From Microbulbifer sp. TB1203 (lineage in GTDB: Bacteria > Pseudomonadota > Gammaproteobacteria > Pseudomonadales > Cellvibrionaceae): a stretch of DNA of 64,000 nt. A model generated the notes under the pieces. It saw only the letters and a list, made by a program, of their open reading frames with translations, did not search any database and was not told where the DNA came from. The stretch covers positions 5,294,001 through 5,358,000 of the forward strand of contig NZ_CP116899.1 of NCBI RefSeq assembly GCF_030997045.1, written 5' to 3'. The position numbers and the translations under genes were made by a program. Below, piece after piece: positions 60,143-64,000 of this stretch. Every line of letters begins with the position of its first letter. The stretch's first letter is position 1.

Positions 60143-61327
60143 ATGGTTTTTTTTAAAGACAGAATATCAACGATCGAGGACACCGGTACGGCCGGCCTTG
60201 GTCGCAGGGCGGAACTGGCCCGCTCGTGGATGTTCGAAGCGTCTTTTCCCCTGTGGTCGGAAAATGGCGTAGCCGACGAGGGCGGTTTCTGGGAATCACT
60301 GGATTTGCAAGGGCGCCCGCTGGAAAACCCGGTTTCCCGCGTTCGCGTTCAGGCGAGGCAGGTATTCGTGTTTGCATTGGCGGCCGTGATGGGATGGCAG
60401 CCAAAGCGCTCGCTTGAACTCGTTCGCATCGGTCTGAGAAACTTACACCAAGCCTGCCGCAGGGAAGACGGTTTATACGGTCGCACCGTCGACCTGAATT
60501 CGCGGGAATTATCGGACGATCGGGCGGACCTTTACGACAGCGCATTTGTTCTGTTGGCCCATGCCTGGGCCCTGCGCGCGGGCGCCGGAGCCGAAGCACT
60601 GACTGGGGGAATGGCGCTGAGCATGGCCATCGACCAGCGGCTGCGCTGCCTCAACAACCGGGGCCGCTATTTCGAGCGCCTGCCGGCAACTGATCGGGTG
60701 GAGCAGAACCCGCATATGCATCTGCTGGAGGCGTCACTGGCCTGGCATGAAGCGGCCCGGGATCAACGCTCCCTCCAGCGGAGCCAGGAACTGGTAGCGT
60801 TGATGGAGTCCCGGTTTGTCGACCGCGAACTGTCGGGCCTGCGGGAGGTATTTTCGGAGGACTGGGGACCGCACGAAGACGACAGGTTCGAGGCGGGACA
60901 TCAATACGAATGGGTCTGGCTGTTGCACGAGCACGGGCGTATTTGCAGTGAGCGGGTATCTTCTGTCGCACCTCTGCTCTATCGCAAGGGCCGTGAACTA
61001 ACCCTGCCAAACGGTCGCATCTACTTGTCGCACGAGCTCAACGGCGACGTTCGGGAAATTGTTCACCGGTGCTGGGGGCTCACCGAGGCGCTGAAAGCCG
61101 AACTGGCTCTGGTTCGGGCTGGTGACACCGACAGAATTGCGACTGCGAATGCAGTTTTCGACCGTCTTTGGACGGACCACATTCAGGGAGCGATTTCGGG
61201 AGGCTGGCTCGACCGGCTGGATTCCTCCGGAAAGCCCGTTTCCACCGATATGCCGGCGAGCACCGGCTATCACCTGCATTTGGCTTTTTCGGAATTAATA
61301 GACGTTGTAAGGATTTTGAGCCGATGA
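60143..61327 (+). CDS. AGE-family sugar epimerase/isomerase (mannose isomerase-like)
   Basis: 394 residues of the N-acylglucosamine 2-epimerase family, an alpha/alpha-barrel. Recognisable parts are NPVSRVRVQARQVFVFALA, YDSAFVLLAHAW, NPHMHLLEASLAWHE and FEAGHQYEWVWLLHEHGR, carrying the catalytic histidine pair of these isomerases, and ending in ISGGWLDRLD. In a catabolic setting such enzymes interconvert free D-mannose with D-fructose or D-glucose. It overlaps the ROK kinase start by four bases, so mannose > fructose > fructose 6-phosphate is a sensible route. No strong ribosome site precedes the ATG. Confidence 0.85.
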   Translation: MVFFKDRISTIEDTGTAGLGRRAELARSWMFEASFPLWSENGVADEGGFWESLDLQGRPLENPVSRVRVQARQVFVFALAAVMGWQPKRSLELVRIGLRNLHQACRREDGLYGRTVDLNSRELSDDRADLYDSAFVLLAHAWALRAGAGAEALTGGMALSMAIDQRLRCLNNRGRYFERLPATDRVEQNPHMHLLEASLAWHEAARDQRSLQRSQELVALMESRFVDRELSGLREVFSEDWGPHEDDRFEAGHQYEWVWLLHEHGRICSERVSSVAPLLYRKGRELTLPNGRIYLSHELNGDVREIVHRCWGLTEALKAELALVRAGDTDRIATANAVFDRLWTDHIQGAISGGWLDRLDSSGKPVSTDMPASTGYHLHLAFSELIDVVRILSR

Positions 61328-62253
61328 GAGGGATAGAGTTGGGTAGGAAGAAATTGTTCGGCGGCATAGAAGGGGGCGGCACCAAGTTCAATTGTGTGAT
61401 AGGCCCGTCACCGGAAGAAGTGTGGGCGAGAACCAGTTTCCCCACCACGACTCCGGAAGAGACGCTCACCCGGGCAATTGGTTTTTTTCAGGAAGGGAAA
61501 GCCGAATACGGCATCCTGAGCGCGATCGGTGTGGCCAGCTTTGGCCCCGTCGACCTGAATCGGCACTCGCAACACTACGGATATATTACCACGGCGCCGA
61601 AACCGAACTGGACTTACATCGATGTGGTGGGAAATATTACCCGCGCCTTGAATATTCCCGTGGCCTTCGACACTGATGTCAACTGTGCCACGCTGGCGGA
61701 GGGCGCTTTCGGTGCGGCGCGTGGATTGCGCAACTTCGTTTATGTAACCGTGGGCACGGGCATAGGCGCCGGGGTGGTGGCGGATGGGAGACTCGTCAAT
61801 GGCGCCATGCATCCGGAAGTCGGCCATATGCTGTTGCCCCGGTTTGACGAGGACAACGATTTCCGTGGCAGCTGCGCATTTCACGGTGACTGCCTGGAAG
61901 GTCTGGCCTCCGGGCCGGCGATCGAGGCCCGCTGGGGATGCAAGGGGCAGGACCTGCCGTCGGGTCATCCGGCCTGGGCACTACAGGCCCGCTACCTGGC
62001 GGCGATGTGTATCAACCTCACCCTGTGTTATGCACCGGAGCGAATTATTCTCGGCGGTGGAGTGATGTCCCAGAAGCAGCTGTTTGCGATGACTCGCACC
62101 GAGTTCAGCAAGCTGCTCAATGGCTACACCACCTTGCCGGCAGCGGCGGATCCGGACAATTATATAGTCCCGTCGGCGCTGGATGGCCACTCGGGCGAAG
62201 TGGGAGCCCTGATTGTGGCCGAAAAACTGTTTCAGCAGAGCGATAGTCAGTAA
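61324..62253 (+). CDS. ROK-family fructokinase
   Basis: The ATG at 61324 overlaps the previous stop (ATGA) and gives 309 residues. It has the phosphate motif GGIEGGGTKFNCVIG (near 13-27), the catalytic Asp in AFDTDVNCATLAEG, GTGIGAGVVADGRLVNG, and the ROK zinc site HPEVGHMLLPR with the cysteine-rich CAFHGDCLEGLASG. This is the bacterial fructokinase subgroup. It phosphorylates the ketose produced by the upstream isomerase. Confidence 0.9.
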   Translation: MRGIELGRKKLFGGIEGGGTKFNCVIGPSPEEVWARTSFPTTTPEETLTRAIGFFQEGKAEYGILSAIGVASFGPVDLNRHSQHYGYITTAPKPNWTYIDVVGNITRALNIPVAFDTDVNCATLAEGAFGAARGLRNFVYVTVGTGIGAGVVADGRLVNGAMHPEVGHMLLPRFDEDNDFRGSCAFHGDCLEGLASGPAIEARWGCKGQDLPSGHPAWALQARYLAAMCINLTLCYAPERIILGGGVMSQKQLFAMTRTEFSKLLNGYTTLPAAADPDNYIVPSALDGHSGEVGALIVAEKLFQQSDSQ

Positions 62254-62265
62254 AGGAGACGCTCC

Positions 62266-63114
62266 GTGTTCAAGAAAACCTATTATTCGACCCATCCAGA
62301 AATGATGGAGAGCGTGAGTAACGAAAAACTGCGCGAACGTCATTTGGTGACGGAGCTTTTTACACCCGACGAAATTTCGCTGAACTACACCCACGACGAG
62401 CGCATGGTCATAGGTGGCGCGGCACCGGTCGAGGGTGCATTAAAATTGCCCGGACAGACCGAACCGGCTTCAGCAGCGGGCAATCCGTTTCTCGAGCGCC
62501 GGGAACTGGGGGTGGTCAACGTCGGTGAAGGCCCGGGCCTTGTCGAGCTGGATGGCGAAACCTACGAAATGGCGCCGCAGGACGGCCTGTATGTGCCGAT
62601 GGGAACAACAGACGTTGTATTTAAGTCCTTCAGCGCCGACAGCCCGGCCAAGTATTACCTGGTATCCACGCCCGCCCACGCCCGCTACGAGGTGGCCCAC
62701 ATCAACGTAGCCCAGGCGGTACCGCTGGAGATGGGCTCGCTGGAGACGTCCAACGAGCGGGTAATCTACCAGTACATAGTTCCGAAAACCTGCAAATCCT
62801 GCCAGCTGCTGCTGGGGGTGACCATGTTGAAGCCGGGCAGCGTCTGGAACACCATGCCGCCGCACCTGCACGATCGGCGCTCAGAAGTGTATTTCTATTT
62901 CCAGCTCGGTGAAGACGGTCGGGTTTTCCACTTTATGGGCCAGGAAGATAAGCTGCGCCACATCGTTATGAAAAATAACGAAGCGGTGATCTCACCGCCC
63001 TGGTCGATACATATGGGATCTGGAACCAGGAACTATGCGTTTATCTGGGCCATGGGCGGTGAAAATCTTGATTACACCGATTTGAATGTGCTGGATATTT
63101 GCCAGTTGAAATAG
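62266..63114 (+). CDS. kduI: 5-keto-4-deoxyuronate isomerase
   Basis: The GTG at 62266 follows AAAGGAG and gives 282 residues, the normal size. It is a double cupin; the zinc site is visible as MPPHLHDRRSEVYFYF with a later His in SIHMGSGTRNYAFIWAMGGEN, and the N-terminal MGGAAPV-like motif reads MVIGGAAPVEGAL. It isomerises 5-keto-4-deoxyuronate from unsaturated uronides (pectate or similar lyase products) to 3-deoxy-D-glycero-2,5-hexodiulosonate, which KduD reduces. Confidence 0.96.
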   Translation: MFKKTYYSTHPEMMESVSNEKLRERHLVTELFTPDEISLNYTHDERMVIGGAAPVEGALKLPGQTEPASAAGNPFLERRELGVVNVGEGPGLVELDGETYEMAPQDGLYVPMGTTDVVFKSFSADSPAKYYLVSTPAHARYEVAHINVAQAVPLEMGSLETSNERVIYQYIVPKTCKSCQLLLGVTMLKPGSVWNTMPPHLHDRRSEVYFYFQLGEDGRVFHFMGQEDKLRHIVMKNNEAVISPPWSIHMGSGTRNYAFIWAMGGENLDYTDLNVLDICQLK

Positions 63115-63165
63115 GCTCCGTTCCGGTGCGCACGGCGCACCCTACGGTATGGACCAGAATTAGGC

Positions 63166-63315
63166 GTAGGATGGGCACAAACCGGCAGGATTGCCGGTTT
63201 GGACGCCGCAGGCGCCCGAAGGGCGAGCGCCATGGATGGCGTGAGTCAATGCGTAGCGTGCCCATCACCAGTGCTGGAAGATGGGCACGTCGCTGCGCTC
63301 CTTTGCCCATCCTAC
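63166..63315. repeat. Palindromic repeat element GTAGGATGGGCA...TGCCCATCCTAC, copy 2
   Basis: Same 12-bp perfect inverted ends and same inner stems as 11006-11154; it is 150 bases long. It lies between kduI and kduD, inside what would otherwise be one operon. Confidence 0.8.
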
Positions 63316-63339
63316 AAAGAGAAATTGAGTAAATTGACT

Positions 63340-64000
63340 ATGTCCACTTCCGCTTTCAGCCTGCAAGGAAAGGTCGCACTGATCACCGGCGCCAATACCG
63401 GCTTGGGGCAGGGCATGGCGCTGGCGCTGGCGGAAGCCGGTGCGGATATCGCCCTGGTGGGGCGGTCGCATCCGACAGAGACGGTGGCCGGCATCGAAGC
63501 GGCGGGCCGCGGGTCGCATGTTATTAAAGCAGACCTGTCATCCGCCGAAGGTGTTGCCGAAATTGTGGCGGAGGCGGTAGAAACGCTCGGCAGCGTGGAT
63601 ATCCTGGTCAACAATGCCGGCATCATCCAGCGCAATGACTCCATCGATTTCACCTTCGAGGAATGGGACGCGGTGATGAACACCAACTTGCGCACGTTAT
63701 TTTTTCTGTCCCAGGCGGCGGCGAAGCAGATGATCGCTTCCGGCCGCGGTGGCAAGATCATTAACATTGCCAGCATGCTGTCATTTCAGGGGGGAATCCG
63801 GGTGCCTTCTTACACCGCATCGAAAAGCGGCGTTATGGGCCTGACCAAGATCCTGGCCAACGAGTGGGCCCCCCATGGCATCAATGTGAACGCGATTGCG
63901 CCTGGCTATTTCGCCACCAACAACACCACCGCCCTGCGTGCGGACGAGGTGCGCAATGCGGAAATACTCGGCCGCATTCCGGCGGGGCGCTGGGGTGAGC
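63340..64000 (+). CDS. kduD: 2-deoxy-D-gluconate 3-dehydrogenase / KduD (3' truncated by window)
   Basis: The frame opens at the ATG at 63340 and runs without a stop to the end of the window (220 codons of about 250). Short-chain dehydrogenase: TGANTGLGQGMA cofactor motif, NNAGII, catalytic Ser in NIASMLSFQGG, Tyr and Lys in PSYTASKSG, and the KduD-typical VNAIAPGYFATNNTTALR with IPAGRWGE at the edge. It reduces the KduI product to 2-keto-3-deoxy-D-gluconate. Upstream is the repeat at 63166. Confidence 0.95.
   Translation, partial: MSTSAFSLQGKVALITGANTGLGQGMALALAEAGADIALVGRSHPTETVAGIEAAGRGSHVIKADLSSAEGVAEIVAEAVETLGSVDILVNNAGIIQRNDSIDFTFEEWDAVMNTNLRTLFFLSQAAAKQMIASGRGGKIINIASMLSFQGGIRVPSYTASKSGVMGLTKILANEWAPHGINVNAIAPGYFATNNTTALRADEVRNAEILGRIPAGRWGE

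Noticed and set aside
1..64000. tRNA, rRNA or riboswitch genes
   Set aside because: None recognised on reading both strands; hairpins found fit repeats or terminators. A covariance-model scan would be needed to exclude small RNAs.

Overview
The window looks like chromosome from a marine or plant-litter polysaccharide-degrading gammaproteobacterium of the Cellvibrionales type (Microbulbifer, Saccharophagus or Cellvibrio relatives). The reasons are the gammaproteobacterial housekeeping order mltB-rlpA-dacA-ybeD-lipB-lipA at the left end, the moderately high GC, the many lipoprotein or secreted glycoside hydrolases, the large TonB-dependent receptors next to a tryptophan-halogenase-like gene, and many small palindromic repeats between genes. 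The genus is an inference. No rRNA, tRNA, CRISPR array or complete insertion sequence was seen.

Layout. 1-5063: cell-wall and lipoate genes. 5579-7380: an AT-rich patch with a cysteine-rich protein of unknown function, then a small exported protein and a membrane protein. 7907-9145: a secreted GH16 enzyme with a ricin-type carbohydrate-binding domain. 9533-20158 (minus strand): a BNR_4 propeller protein, then a run GH43-GH43 > uxuA > GH42 > GH2. 20793-27839 (plus strand): GH43, GH31-PA14 and GH2. 28561-34035: a broken GH2 N-terminus, a TonB-dependent receptor and, convergent to it, a flavin-dependent halogenase homologue. 34571-45746: eleven co-directional genes, lutABC, a GntR regulator with two winged helices, a split UxaA-type dehydratase, an aldo/keto reductase, a lactonase, an SDR, FucP and an FAH-family hydrolase. 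46159-51369: two GH43 enzymes, a GH115 remnant with an internal deletion, and a DUF2264 protein. 51663-59855: a LacI regulator, two GH28-like paralogues and a second TonB-dependent receptor. 60143-64000: AGE-family epimerase, ROK fructokinase, kduI and the start of kduD.

How the genes fit together. The hydrolases (beta-galactosidase types, GH43, DUF2264/GH154-like, BNR_4, GH28-like, a GH115 remnant) suggest attack on a branched acidic heteropolysaccharide containing galactose, arabinose, uronic acid and deoxy-sugar, such as an arabinogalactan, gum or pectin side chain; the exact substrate is inferred. UxuA, KduI and KduD feed uronates into the KDG route. The 34.6-45.7 kb cluster reads as a complete non-phosphorylating 6-deoxyhexose (most likely L-fucose) pathway: sugar > lactone > aldonate > 2-keto-3-deoxy acid > 2,4-diketo acid > pyruvate + L-lactate. 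LutABC at the front of the cluster would burn the L-lactate.

Regulation. A 12-bp palindrome of the form GTTAWCGATAAC lies upstream of five transcription units (20.5, 46.0, 53.0, 54.9 and 56.8 kb) and is a good candidate operator for the LacI protein at 51.7 kb. At 20.5 and 46.0 kb it sits in a longer promoter cassette that has clearly been copied.

Mobile and repeat features. Two short elements inside the deoxy-sugar cluster share the terminal inverted repeat GGTAACTRCTC, and each is flanked by a perfect 6-bp direct repeat, as expected of non-autonomous transposons. Several other palindromic repeat families recur in the window, and one lies next to both broken glycosidase genes.
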